Positions 7,631-15,796 of a DNA stretch of 64,000 bases are shown here, in pieces. The notes under the pieces are model-generated. The model searched no databases. It had not been told where the DNA came from and saw only the letters and a list, made by a program, of their open reading frames with translations. Where the stretch lies: assembly GCA_964444665.1 (NCBI GenBank), contig CAYUIE010000016.1, forward strand, positions 8,547 to 72,546, written 5' to 3'. Origin of the DNA: CAYZTY01 sp964444665. Its GTDB lineage: Bacteria; Planctomycetota; Phycisphaerae; Sedimentisphaerales; CAYZTY01. The position numbers were made by a program, and so were the translations under genes. Position 1 is the stretch's first letter, and each line of letters opens with the position of its first letter.

Positions 7631-10021
7631 TTATATTCGCCTGGCGACGATTGCCGAAAGAAAGTAGCCAATTAACGCCAGGATACCAACGGTGGCAAAT
7701 CCAAACGAAATGGCAAGGCACGTACCGAGTACGGCCGCGGTTACCGATGCAAAACCATTAATGCCCCATGCCCAGGGCACCAAAGGCTGATTGTGTGTGC
7801 CGAGTCGTCTCAGTCCTGAAGGGAATGGGATGCCCATAAAAAAAGCCAGCGGTGCGATAATTACTACTCCCAGAACTATTCGCCACATTCGGGAAAAGCC
7901 GACAAGCCGTTCGAATGAGAATGTAAGTATCAAAATGTCAATCACTCCGATTACAATAATTGCCGCGACAGCCATCACTATCAACCGATATGCCGAGTCA
8001 TCTGCTTTCCGCAGCCATCGGCCGGATGCTAAAGAGCCCAGACCGGAAAAGACCAGAAAGCCAACGATGCTCACCGCCACGCCAAAGACCGGATGGCCTA
8101 TCAGCAGCGTCATCTTCTGAATAAATCCCATTTCCAAAAACATATACGCAAGGCCCAGCAGGAGAAAATAACATAGAGTTACTAATTTCCCTGATGTCGT
8201 TGTTTTGACTGGTCTGGCAATGATGACGGGAAGCAATATGAAAATAGTGCTCGCGACCAGGGCCTGCAGCAAAGTTGCCACCAATACCAGATAGCCCCAT
8301 TCGGAGAAAACCAGCCAGTGACCGCGGACGGTACGAATCATATACGGCAAAGCCTTCCATTTGAAAAAGTCAAAAAAGTATGGTTTATCATCGTCGGCCG
8401 GGCGAATGTTGTAGGCATAACTGTCGAAAAAAGAGTCTCGGTCCTGCGAAAGAATTTGTCGGGCGGCGTTGTAGTACAAGGGTTCGTCCAGCACGTCGAA
8501 TTGATTCGCCTGCTCCGGCTTTAAGCCCGGCAGATGTACGAGGTCGAAACAGCGATGCCTGCAAAATTCGCGGACCTGTTCTATTTGCCGGTCCGAGAAG
8601 GCTGTGGGTGAGGCAACAATAGTAGTCGTGAAAAAACTTCTAATCATAACGATGTTTTGCTCCGGTTTTTCAATGCCCATCTTTTCCAGCGCACCGGCAA
8701 CGGTAGCAAGCATTTTAAGGCTGTCACGCGGCGGGATTTTCAACACTCGGGTAATACTCAACATTCCCCCGGTGCGCAATCGTCGAAGGGCCTGCTCAAC
8801 AGCCTCGATGGTATAGAGATGAGATTCGTTAAGAGCGTAAAGACCGGCGGCCGAGGCGCTGAACGAATCAAGAAGCGAGATATTAATAATATCAAACTGC
8901 TCGCTGTTTGTTTGCAGAAAGTTTCGTCCTTCGGCGATAATGACCCGGACACTTTGCCTGTCATAAAGGCCGGAGTCGAAGGCACGGGCGAGCTCTATTG
9001 TCTGCGGATTCATCTCGACGGCGGTGATTTTTTTTGCGCCCAGCCGCAGCGCCTGCCCAACATCACAGCCGCCGCCGGCACCAATAATACAAACTTCAGG
9101 CTCACTCAATAAATGATAGCAAAGTGCGGAGGTCATATAATCGTAACAGGCCAGCTCGTTTATATCCTCGAAATGGTTGATTGGCGAGACGCCGTCGCCG
9201 TCGCTGATTATCAGTGATTGTTCCGGCAGGGAGCCCTTATAAGCGATGCTAAGGCCGGGGAAATAGCGAATGGCTGGGCCGCGAACAACGTCGAGACGGC
9301 CGAGGGGACTATATCGCCCGGCCGGGACTTCGGCGCCGGGCAGAGAGGAATAGTAAACCAGCAATTTGTGCTGGGAGATATTAATCTCAAGTGGCAGCCA
9401 GACCTTTGAGTACAATATTATTACTATTGTTGAAGCAAGGGCCAAAGTCAGAACAACTCGCCGGCGTGAAATACCCGCCGCCACGAACAATGCTCCCAAA
9501 AAAGCAAGGAGGCTTACGGCAAGCAGCAGTTTCTCCGGAGCGCAGCCGTACATCATTATCACTGCGCCCGCGGCTCCCAGTCCCGAGCCGGTCATATTGT
9601 AGAAATACAGCCTATCCGCCCTGTCGCTAAAAACGGCAAACGCCATCGCCACGCAGGTTCCGGCAAAGAAAAACGGAATGAAAAACAACAGATAATACGC
9701 AAAAAGATAAATAAGCTGCTGCCAATCCCATATCAACTGCAATTCGTCGAAGCCCACTTTCTGGCTTGCAGTGAAAACGAGCGGCACACTTATAGCCATG
9801 CCCATTGCAAGAGTCCACAGGGCCGTCTTGTAATGGGTTTTGAGAAACTTTCCGAAGATACTAATCACCGTTCCACCGGTTCCGAAGCCGAGCAGTGCGG
9901 TGCTGATAATCAGATACGAGAAGTGATGCCAATGCCCGATGGACAGGATTCGAATCAGGATTAGCTCTAATGCAAGAGACGCAGCGGAAATAAAAAAGAT
10001 AGCCCCGGCCGCATGTATCAT
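7631..10021 (-). CDS. Membrane protein with spermidine-synthase-like domain
   Basis: A 796-residue fusion. Residues 1-205 contain several membrane helices, about 225-560 form a SAM-binding class I methyltransferase-type domain like spermidine synthase (glycine loop IIGAGGGCDVG at about 313-323 and acidic AVEMNP near 337), and the C-terminus adds more helices. Such membrane-flanked SpeE-like proteins are frequent in planctomycetes and deltaproteobacteria. Whether they make polyamines or modify something else is unknown. Its ATG overlaps the stop of the upstream pcm-like gene by four bases (ATGA), so the two are probably translationally coupled. Confidence 0.85.
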   Translation of the reverse strand: MIHAAGAIFFISAASLALELILIRILSIGHWHHFSYLIISTALLGFGTGGTVISIFGKFLKTHYKTALWTLAMGMAISVPLVFTASQKVGFDELQLIWDWQQLIYLFAYYLLFFIPFFFAGTCVAMAFAVFSDRADRLYFYNMTGSGLGAAGAVIMMYGCAPEKLLLAVSLLAFLGALFVAAGISRRRVVLTLALASTIVIILYSKVWLPLEINISQHKLLVYYSSLPGAEVPAGRYSPLGRLDVVRGPAIRYFPGLSIAYKGSLPEQSLIISDGDGVSPINHFEDINELACYDYMTSALCYHLLSEPEVCIIGAGGGCDVGQALRLGAKKITAVEMNPQTIELARAFDSGLYDRQSVRVIIAEGRNFLQTNSEQFDIINISLLDSFSASAAGLYALNESHLYTIEAVEQALRRLRTGGMLSITRVLKIPPRDSLKMLATVAGALEKMGIEKPEQNIVMIRSFFTTTIVASPTAFSDRQIEQVREFCRHRCFDLVHLPGLKPEQANQFDVLDEPLYYNAARQILSQDRDSFFDSYAYNIRPADDDKPYFFDFFKWKALPYMIRTVRGHWLVFSEWGYLVLVATLLQALVASTIFILLPVIIARPVKTTTSGKLVTLCYFLLLGLAYMFLEMGFIQKMTLLIGHPVFGVAVSIVGFLVFSGLGSLASGRWLRKADDSAYRLIVMAVAAIIVIGVIDILILTFSFERLVGFSRMWRIVLGVVIIAPLAFFMGIPFPSGLRRLGTHNQPLVPWAWGINGFASVTAAVLGTCLAISFGFATVGILALIGYFLSAIVARRI

Positions 10022-10905
10022 TTTTTCCGGCGTCCTTTTTCTTCGGCGACTTTGCCGGTCATTGGCACGAACCGCACGGCGAGAAGCCTTTGAGTATGCA
10101 CTTTACCTTCGGCATCCTTAGTAACCAATACGAGAGTCTGGGCGCCGAACGGGCTGCCCAGGGGCAGTATCATTCTGCCGCCAGGCTTTAGCTGTTCGAT
10201 AAGCGGCGGGGAAATCAAACCGGCCGCGGCGGTTATTATAATCGCATCAAAGGGTCCATTCTCAGGCCAGCCGAAGTAGCCGTCCGCCGCTTTTACATAC
10301 ACGTTTTGATAACCCAGTTCTGCAAGACGTTTTTTGGCCGACTCGGCGAGCTTCTCGAGAATCTCTATGGTGAAAACCTCTTCGGCAATCTCGGCACAAA
10401 CCGCAGCCTGGTAACCGGAACCGGTGCCGATTTCCAGGACTGTGGAATTCGGTTCGAGCTTAAGAACCTCCGTCATATAGGCCACGATGTACGGCTGACT
10501 AATCGTTTGACCCAGGCCGATGTGAAGCGGGTGGTCGCGATAGGCACGGCGCTGGTCATACTTCATTACGAAAGAATGCCGCGGTACGGTTCGCATCGCA
10601 CGAAGAACATCACGGTCGCTAACGGCTCGCTGCTCGATTTGACCGGCAACCATTCGGTTTCTTTCTTTTTTTCGCTGGCCAAAGGCAGGATTTTTATGCG
10701 TAGGCCGACCCCCCTGCCGCCCTTTACCTTGTCGATTCGGTTCGGCCGCATCAGCATCGCCGGCCTGCTGCTCGGCGGCAATGGATATTACCGTACCGGG
10801 AAAGCGGCGAAACGTGAGAAAAGTTGAGAGCAATACAAGAAATACAACCGCAGCTACTACAATACCCACAGTCTTCTTAGTCAAGCCCAGGCCGTCCAAA
10901 GACAT
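10018..10905 (-). CDS. pcm: Membrane-anchored protein-L-isoaspartate O-methyltransferase
   Basis: SAM-dependent repair methyltransferase for isoaspartyl residues. The Pcm domain covers about residues 85-285: GLGQTISQPYIVAYM (substrate/Ser region), then the SAM loop VLEIGTGSGYQAA and GGRMILPLG. Before it come a membrane helix (about residues 12-30) and a basic, Gly/Gln-rich linker, which normal cytosolic Pcm lacks. I choose the ATG at 10905, preceded by GGGGGACAG, over an in-frame start at 10989. The orientation of the anchor is not clear. The stop overlaps the start of the SpeE-like gene. A second, ordinary pcm lies at 41627. Confidence 0.85.
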   Translation of the reverse strand: MSLDGLGLTKKTVGIVVAAVVFLVLLSTFLTFRRFPGTVISIAAEQQAGDADAAEPNRQGKGRQGGRPTHKNPAFGQRKKERNRMVAGQIEQRAVSDRDVLRAMRTVPRHSFVMKYDQRRAYRDHPLHIGLGQTISQPYIVAYMTEVLKLEPNSTVLEIGTGSGYQAAVCAEIAEEVFTIEILEKLAESAKKRLAELGYQNVYVKAADGYFGWPENGPFDAIIITAAAGLISPPLIEQLKPGGRMILPLGSPFGAQTLVLVTKDAEGKVHTQRLLAVRFVPMTGKVAEEKGRRKK

Positions 10906-11019
10906 TTTCTGTCCCCCTTCGATTAAAAAATGCTCACAAAAAACTTTTTCCGTCCCGGCTATTGTAACATATTTACACGAAAGGGCCAAAATGGAATTCC
11001 CCGACTTGTCTCCCGATGT

Positions 11020-11033
11020 CCCGACTTGTCGGG
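11020..11033. repeat. CCCGA...TCGGG palindrome copy
   Basis: CCCGACTTGTCGGG, a near-perfect inverted repeat, with partial copies just left (10999-11010) and right (GGTCGGGAC). Related copies are at 49649, 53501 and 61081. Confidence 0.6.
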
Positions 11034-11091
11034 GTCGGGACGAAGCAGTCTTCTAATTATACAAGCACATTGTAGGGTGGGGCAAGTCCCC

Positions 11092-11122
11092 CCTTTTCTC
11101 TAAATTACTTGCCTTTGGCGGG
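11092..11122. repeat. 31-base dispersed repeat, copy 1
   Basis: Matches 55927-55957 at 30 of 31 positions by eye. Its right half is TTGCCTTTGGCGGG. Neither copy is in a gene. Confidence 0.65.
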
Positions 11123-11308
11123 CATGATGGTAGGTGGAAAACAGGAAATTCCCGGCTTGCCTTTGGCAAGAATTGGGGGTAAAATTTTTTGAGCAACAGC
11201 GGAGCAAAAACGTCGCAGTATACCTCGACAGAATGCTCAACGGCGTAGTTAATCAAGGAGCTGCATAGTTATATGGGAAATTACACATTATAACTTTTCG
11301 AGGTTCGC

Positions 11309-11851
11309 ATGTATCGTAAAAACTGGTCAAACGCATCCATGATGGAATTGCTCGAATATATTGAGCAGGATCATTGCAAAATAAGGGAAAAATTGCTGAA
11401 ATTGCAAACGTTGATTGAGCAGGCAGCCGAGCAGCAGAAAGACCCGTACAGTAGTACACTCGGTTCTTTACAGGAATTTTATCCCGTCTTTAAGACTAAA
11501 ATGGAAGATCATTTTGAGAAAGAAGAAAACATACTTATTCCTTATATTCGTCAGATGGAGGAATCTAACAGGAATCCAGGTATTAAGCATGAGTTTCACA
11601 GAAGCAGTATAAAAAACCCAATCAGCCAGATAGAATATGACCATGAACAGACTGAAAACGTTATGTTTGCTAAACTTGGCACTATAACCAGCAATTATCA
11701 ATTGCCAGAGAATGCCAGCAATGCTTTTAAAGCTCTTTATGACGGTCTGAAAGATATTGAAACCAATATCAGTGAACATATCAATCTTGAGGATAAAATA
11801 TTATTCCCATGGGCTATAGAATTAGAGTTACGGTTGATTCACAAGAGATAA
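11309..11851 (+). CDS. Hemerythrin-like (RIC/ScdA-type) di-iron protein
   Basis: A 180-residue all-helical protein with a hemerythrin ligand pattern: EYIEQDHCKIRE near residue 20, MEDHFEKEEN (HxxxE) near 66, EYDHEQT near 110 and SEHINLEDKILFPW (HxxxE) near 160. The opening LLEYIEQDH resembles the C-terminal domain of RIC/ScdA/YtfE iron-sulfur repair proteins, but the short N-terminal ScdA domain is absent. A likely role is sensing or handling O2, NO or iron for cluster repair. GAGG lies shortly before ATG 11309. The gene is monocistronic among repeats. The family call is good; the precise role is inferred. Confidence 0.82.
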   Translation: MYRKNWSNASMMELLEYIEQDHCKIREKLLKLQTLIEQAAEQQKDPYSSTLGSLQEFYPVFKTKMEDHFEKEENILIPYIRQMEESNRNPGIKHEFHRSSIKNPISQIEYDHEQTENVMFAKLGTITSNYQLPENASNAFKALYDGLKDIETNISEHINLEDKILFPWAIELELRLIHKR

Positions 11852-12351
11852 AAAAATATTAAAAAAGAGATTTTTGTTCTTAGCCCCCCTGCGCATTTAA
11901 TTGAATCCCCGCTCATCCGCCGTGGAGGCTTGCCTCGCCACGTCCTCTAAGTATTACAATACATCTGCGGTTGGCGGACGGTCGGGGCCTTGCATCCATC
12001 CCTAAACTCCTCACACAAAATGTTCGAGCGGTAATGCTTTAGCTTTTGAGATGTTCTATAATCCCCGCTCATCCGTCTTCGCCAAGGCTACGCCGGACAG
12101 GTTCGCCGCGAAGGCTTTTTTAGCCAGCGGCAATTTGGCTTGTGTTTGGCGAGATTTGGGAGGATAATAAACATGGCTCGTGACTCGGAGTGATATGGTA
12201 ACCAGTAATTGGATACTGGATGCTGGATACTCGATACTCGTTGCAGGTTGCGGTTTTTTAATTTTTGGATAAAATAAATTGGTAAATTTGAGTGCATTTT
12301 TCGGGCAGCATGTAGCGCTAAACAACAAGATGGGATATTTAGGAATCAGAA
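11852..12351. other. Repeat-rich intergenic region
   Basis: Five hundred bases without a supported gene. It contains two copies of CCCCGCTCATCCG (near 11907 and 12063) followed by different G+C-rich inverted stretches. At 12211-12240 there is a tandem-like run of GGATACTGG, GCTGGATAC and CGATACTCG units. Short open frames here look like translated repeat. Confidence 0.55.
12211..12240. repeat. GGATACTGG-type short tandem repeat
   Basis: Degenerate repetition of GGATACTGG / GCTGGATAC / TCGATACTCG units. Related GGTTACTGG and GGTAACTGG runs are found at 57882-57920 and 58107-58137. Confidence 0.5.
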
Positions 12352-13140
12352 ATGACTGAGAACTTTAGGAAATTCAGACAGGGGTTTGCCGAACTACGTT
12401 TTTGGTATATGGTCGTAGTGGTTTTTCTTGTTGCGGGGATTTTATTTGTGTGGCTTTATTTCAAGTATGGGCCGGTACGCAGGCTTGAGGCAGAAAATGA
12501 GAGTTTGCGCGGAGAGATTGTAGAGCTTAGTTCACGTGCCGAGAGTTTGCACGGAAAGATTGCAGAGCTTAAATCACTTAATGCGGAGCCGCATTGGGAG
12601 AATCTTCACTGCGAGGAGCTACTTGAGCCTGTCCGAAGTAAGGCAGAGCAGTTATACCCTGAGCTTGAGACAGATGCGGCAGTAGCTAAACTTGCTGAAA
12701 ATCTGGATACCGTTCGAAAGCCTTCACCACGCGATATGAATAAGCCGCTTTCTCCGGATGTAAGACAAAGAATAATTTCGGAGTTGGCAGGTATAATCGA
12801 ACACTACAGGGGGGCGGGTCCGAAAGTCAAGATTACATTTGATGCGGGTAACTTAAATCGATTGAAAGTAGCGGAAAGCCTTTATGGTATTTTCAAGGAA
12901 GCCGGGTATAGGGTGGGTGGGGAGATGACAATAGCGTTTAATCGGCACAGTTCAGGTGTATCGATTTTATTTAATCCGGACGACTCAGAAGTTGCTGATA
13001 GAATTGGCACGGCGATTTACGGATTTATCAATAATCAATTTTCGGGTATCGAGCAAGTGGAACGACTGAGGGCTACATATGAGATTATCATAGCCGGTGA
13101 CCCATTGATTTCGGAGGATGGAACCGTGACGTTTCGGTGA
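12352..13140 (+). CDS. Membrane-anchored coiled-coil protein, unknown function
   Basis: A 262-residue protein: short cytosolic N-terminus, one membrane helix (about residues 19-39), a coiled coil (about 45-80) in which two segments resemble each other (ENESLRGEIVELSSRAE and AESLHGKIAELKSLNAE), then a roughly 130-residue globular domain. AGGA precedes ATG 12352. I do not recognise the C-terminal domain. It stands alone between repeat-rich stretches. Confidence 0.65.
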   Translation: MTENFRKFRQGFAELRFWYMVVVVFLVAGILFVWLYFKYGPVRRLEAENESLRGEIVELSSRAESLHGKIAELKSLNAEPHWENLHCEELLEPVRSKAEQLYPELETDAAVAKLAENLDTVRKPSPRDMNKPLSPDVRQRIISELAGIIEHYRGAGPKVKITFDAGNLNRLKVAESLYGIFKEAGYRVGGEMTIAFNRHSSGVSILFNPDDSEVADRIGTAIYGFINNQFSGIEQVERLRATYEIIIAGDPLISEDGTVTFR

Positions 13141-13172
13141 AAGAGAAATTTTGGAGATGGGGGAAAATTGTT

Positions 13173-13203
13173 GAGATTGCCACGCTGCGCTTGCAATGAC
13201 AAA
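13173..13203. repeat. REP-like element
   Basis: Starts GAGATTGCCACG and ends GCAATGACA; ATTGC and GCAAT form an imperfect hairpin. This pattern is a common intergenic repeat in environmental bacterial genomes. Confidence 0.5.
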
Positions 13204-13400
13204 CGTAGATAAACGATTCAATTCTTTCCTGACAAATCTTTTTGGTCAGTTTCTGTAATACTTTCACTCTTTAATAAGACGGCATTATTGCCGATTATAA
13301 CCACAGAGTAAAGCCAAAACTAAGAGCGACAAACGAAGGGGGTACACGTCATGATAGTAGTGCACGGCATGCCTATCGGCAGTAGATTTTCAGGTTTTTG

Positions 13401-13457
13401 GTGGCACGGCCATCCTGGCCGTGTCTTCCACATTCACGGGCTGGAAGCCCGTGCCAC
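13401..13457. repeat. 57-base double palindrome
   Basis: Outer arms GTGGCACGG and CCGTGCCAC enclose two inner palindromes, CACGGCCATCCTGGCCGTG and CACGGGCTGGAAGCCCGTG. The whole unit can fold as two hairpins or one cruciform, as mobile palindromic elements do. Confidence 0.75.
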
Positions 13458-13513
13458 AGGTCCTACCTGCAAACTCGACATGCACCTGGGACCGCTGAAC
13501 AGAGGTTTGTTGG

Positions 13514-13999
13514 TTAAGTTTGCAGTGGGAAAATATCGCTTAGTATTTCCGCGAGTAAGTCAACGGCCCGGTCAACTTCGGGGCTTAAAGACCGGCCCAG
13601 CTCGGTTTGTGCAGGCTGAATGCCTATAAAGTGGACATCAACCGGGATATCCTTGTGAATCAGGTCGATAAAAAGACGCGGCGAGGGGCTGTGCGTGGAG
13701 CTGCTAAGGCCGCTTAAAGCCTCGGGTGTGAAGAGCCGAATAGTGCCCGGCGCAGCACCGAAATCGACGGCATCGACGATAAGCAGACTCTGCGGTGCCT
13801 TTTTAACGACCGGGCCGAGATAGTTTTCCGGAACGGTGCCGGCGTCTATGACCTCAGCCTTTGTCCGGCCGGCAAGCCTGCTGCAAAGCTCCGGCCCCGC
13901 TCCATCATCACCCTTGAGTGTATTGCCGATGCCAAGAATAACTGTACGCGAACCGCGGAATTTTTGTAATTGCTTGCGTAATTGAGCCCCGGCGTCCAT
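13514..13999 (-). CDS. [NiFe] hydrogenase maturation protease (HycI/HyaD family)
   Basis: A 161-residue endopeptidase that would clip the C-terminal tail of the hydrogenase large subunit after nickel insertion. Family motifs are ILGIGNTLKGDDGAG (nickel-sensing Asp in GDD), EVIDAGTVPENY and LLIVDAVDFGAAPGT. The length is normal. It is the last gene of the hydrogenase cluster, four bases after the ferredoxin gene. Oddly, the large subunit in this cluster ends only about 37 residues after its last cysteine, which is consistent with a short cleavable tail. Confidence 0.9.
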   Translation of the reverse strand: MDAGAQLRKQLQKFRGSRTVILGIGNTLKGDDGAGPELCSRLAGRTKAEVIDAGTVPENYLGPVVKKAPQSLLIVDAVDFGAAPGTIRLFTPEALSGLSSSTHSPSPRLFIDLIHKDIPVDVHFIGIQPAQTELGRSLSPEVDRAVDLLAEILSDIFPLQT

Positions 14000-14003
14000 A
14001 AAT

Positions 14004-14639
14004 TTACAGGTGTATGTTTAGTTCAAACTTACATTTCGGACACAGGATGCGCATAAAATCGCTTGTTTGAAGGGTTTGCTGCTTTTCGAGTTTTTGTGAG
14101 CCAGCTTCTGCGGCGACCTCAGAGCGTGCCGAGAGACCCGAAAGCAGCCGGCCGCGCTTGGCGAGAAGAATTGAGGGATTGGCATACGCCAGCGGCCCCA
14201 GCTTTTCATAAAGCCAGACCAGATGCTTTTTGGTGCCGATTATCGCACCGCACTTTTCGCAGCGCTGCAGCTCAAACTCGTGGGTCTCGACGGTAGTACC
14301 TCTATCCAGAGTGGCCAGGTCCCACAGCTTCGAGAGATTTATCCCCTTCTCGGTTGTGCAATTGTCGTGACAGTTGCCGCAAAAAATGCAGGTGTCGTAT
14401 CGCAGGACGATTTTCCTCGTTGCCGGGTCACTTTCGGTATCTTCAATTTGTGTCAATGCTTCGGTCGGACAGACGTTAACGCATGCCCCGCAGCCGATAC
14501 ATTCATCAAGGTCGAACTCCGGCTTGCCTCGATACTTTTCGGGTACCTCGCAGGGAACGGTCGGGAAACGGGTTGTAAACCGCGGAGAAATAACCGCGGT
14601 AACGGCTTCTTTCAATTCTCTTAACTTAGGCCAACGCAA
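14004..14639 (-). CDS. Two-cluster ferredoxin subunit of hydrogenase
   Basis: About 211 residues with two adjacent 4Fe-4S motifs, CIGCGACVNVCP and CIFCGNCHDNC, as in NuoI/HycF/MbhN-type subunits that wire hydrogenase to its electron partner. After these it has a further CEKCG...CPKC pair that may bind zinc or another metal. I prefer the TTG at 14639, which places AGGAG seven bases upstream; a TTG two codons earlier is too close to it. It sits between the Mrp G gene (56-base gap) and the protease gene, inside the hydrogenase operon. Confidence 0.85.
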   Translation of the reverse strand: MRWPKLRELKEAVTAVISPRFTTRFPTVPCEVPEKYRGKPEFDLDECIGCGACVNVCPTEALTQIEDTESDPATRKIVLRYDTCIFCGNCHDNCTTEKGINLSKLWDLATLDRGTTVETHEFELQRCEKCGAIIGTKKHLVWLYEKLGPLAYANPSILLAKRGRLLSGLSARSEVAAEAGSQKLEKQQTLQTSDFMRILCPKCKFELNIHL

Positions 14640-14695
14640 TTTCAAACTCCTGTTATTTTGAGGTATCTCGACGCAGCGGATACCAATTTTTATTA

Positions 14696-15031
14696 TTATT
14701 CAACCTTTTCAGACTGCTGTGAGTATTTGTCAACGACGCTTTGTTCCCACAGCTTCACGCCGGATGCATAAGCACCTTTAGCGATGGCGTGGGCGGCGGT
14801 TGGTGATGTGACGAGTATAAAAACAGCGCAGATTATTGCCTTGGCCGCCATTGCGCCACTGCCACACATAAGGGCCACACCAACAAGCAGCAGAATCGTG
14901 CCGAGTGTAACGCACTTTGTCGAGGCCTGCAGCCGGTTATAAACATCCGGGAAACGCACCAGGCCTATGCAGCCGCAAACGTTAAAGAAGATGCCGAGAA
15001 TTATTAACATGTAGCCGATAATTTCATTCAT
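14696..15031 (-). CDS. mnhG: Mrp antiporter subunit G (MnhG/MrpG)
   Basis: About 111 residues with three membrane helices and the family segment GCIGLVRFPDVYNRLQASTKCVTLG. It is part of the membrane arm that moves Na+ or H+ in Mrp complexes. The ATG at 15031 overlaps the end of the F gene by eight bases and has GAGG in the preceding gene; the longer frame to 15151 is just the F gene read in another frame. It is followed by the ferredoxin gene. Confidence 0.9.
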   Translation of the reverse strand: MNEIIGYMLIILGIFFNVCGCIGLVRFPDVYNRLQASTKCVTLGTILLLVGVALMCGSGAMAAKAIICAVFILVTSPTAAHAIAKGAYASGVKLWEQSVVDKYSQQSEKVE

Positions 15032-15281
15032 CGAAACCTCTGCCCTCCAAAAATTTGGCCAGCGCGATAGTACCAATGAAGCTGAGCAATGCCCAGGCCA
15101 GCGCGATATTGAGGTAATAATCCTTGCCTGTAACCATCCCGAGAATGGCACAGAAGCCTACTATAACAATGCCCAGTATATCGATGGCTACGGTCCTGTC
15201 GGGCGCACTGGGGCCGCGACCTATCCTGTAAAGACATAAAAAGCAGCATACCAACAAGCCGATGTAAATTGCCGTCACCAT
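15024..15281 (-). CDS. mnhF: Mrp antiporter subunit F (MnhF/MrpF)
   Basis: An 85-residue protein with three helices and the family segment RIGRGPSAPDRTVAIDILG. Small subunit of the Mrp Na+/H+ antiporter module. Normal length. It lies 15 bases after the E gene and overlaps the G gene by eight bases. Confidence 0.92.
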   Translation of the reverse strand: MVTAIYIGLLVCCFLCLYRIGRGPSAPDRTVAIDILGIVIVGFCAILGMVTGKDYYLNIALAWALLSFIGTIALAKFLEGRGFDE

Positions 15282-15296
15282 TCAGTTAACCTCTTT

Positions 15297-15785
15297 CTAT
15301 TCAAAGATTTTCGTCAGGAACCATTCGAATTTCTGAGCAATAAGTTGCGTGGCAGCTTCAACGTCGTCGGATTTAACGTTTATCCAGTGTACGTACATGT
15401 AACCGTCATCCGTCAAATCGACGGTTAATGTGCCCGGTGTAAGCGTAATGGAATTGGCAAGCGCGGTAATGCCGGAATCTGTTTTCAGATTTGTCTTAAT
15501 CTTCACTATGCCCGGATTTATCGGCATCTTTGGGTGCAGTGCACGGTAGACCACATCCAGATTGGCCCTGATAACATAAAAGAAGAAGACCGGCACATAG
15601 ACCAAAAACCAGAAAATCCGAGTTGCCGAACAGAAGACACAATGCTCCCGAGGCAGTATTTCGATAAACAGAATAGAGACAGCGGCAGCGGTGATGAGGC
15701 CTGCAATTACAACCTGAAGGTCAAGCCGCCAGGCAAGTAAAATCCACACTACAAACGCCAGTATAAAATAAACAAGTCGTCTCAT
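15297..15785 (-). CDS. mnhE: Mrp antiporter subunit E (MnhE/MrpE)
   Basis: A 162-residue subunit with two or three N-terminal helices and a cytosolic C-terminal domain. The conserved ITLTPGTLTVDLTDDGYMYVH segment (about residues 113-133) is diagnostic for MrpE. It supports assembly of the antiporter membrane arm. It lies 11 bases after the D gene and 15 bases before F. Confidence 0.93.
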   Translation of the reverse strand: MRRLVYFILAFVVWILLAWRLDLQVVIAGLITAAAVSILFIEILPREHCVFCSATRIFWFLVYVPVFFFYVIRANLDVVYRALHPKMPINPGIVKIKTNLKTDSGITALANSITLTPGTLTVDLTDDGYMYVHWINVKSDDVEAATQLIAQKFEWFLTKIFE

Positions 15786-15796
15786 ATCATTACGCC

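Larger units (their letters stand above)
10906..11308. other. Intergenic region with palindromes and a dispersed repeat
   Basis: About 400 bases with no convincing gene. It holds copies of the CCCGACTTGTC palindrome family (10999-11040) and one copy of a 31-base repeat (11092-11122) seen again at 55927. The hemerythrin-like gene's GAGG ribosome site is at its right end. Confidence 0.6.
13141..13513. other. Intergenic region with REP-like repeats
   Basis: Contains a REP-like sequence (13173-13203), a 50-base segment (13221-13270) that is 78 percent identical by eye to 63741-63790, and a 57-base double palindrome (13401-13457). The plus-strand open frame through 13351-13629 consists largely of that repeat, so I reject it as a gene. 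Confidence 0.6.

Noticed and set aside
11852..12351. Short minus-strand frames (12056-12328)
   Set aside because: They consist of translated repeat sequence with no ribosome sites.
13351..13629. Open frame of 92 codons on the plus strand
   Set aside because: It runs through the 57-base palindrome and into the opposite strand of the protease gene; no ribosome site or family features.
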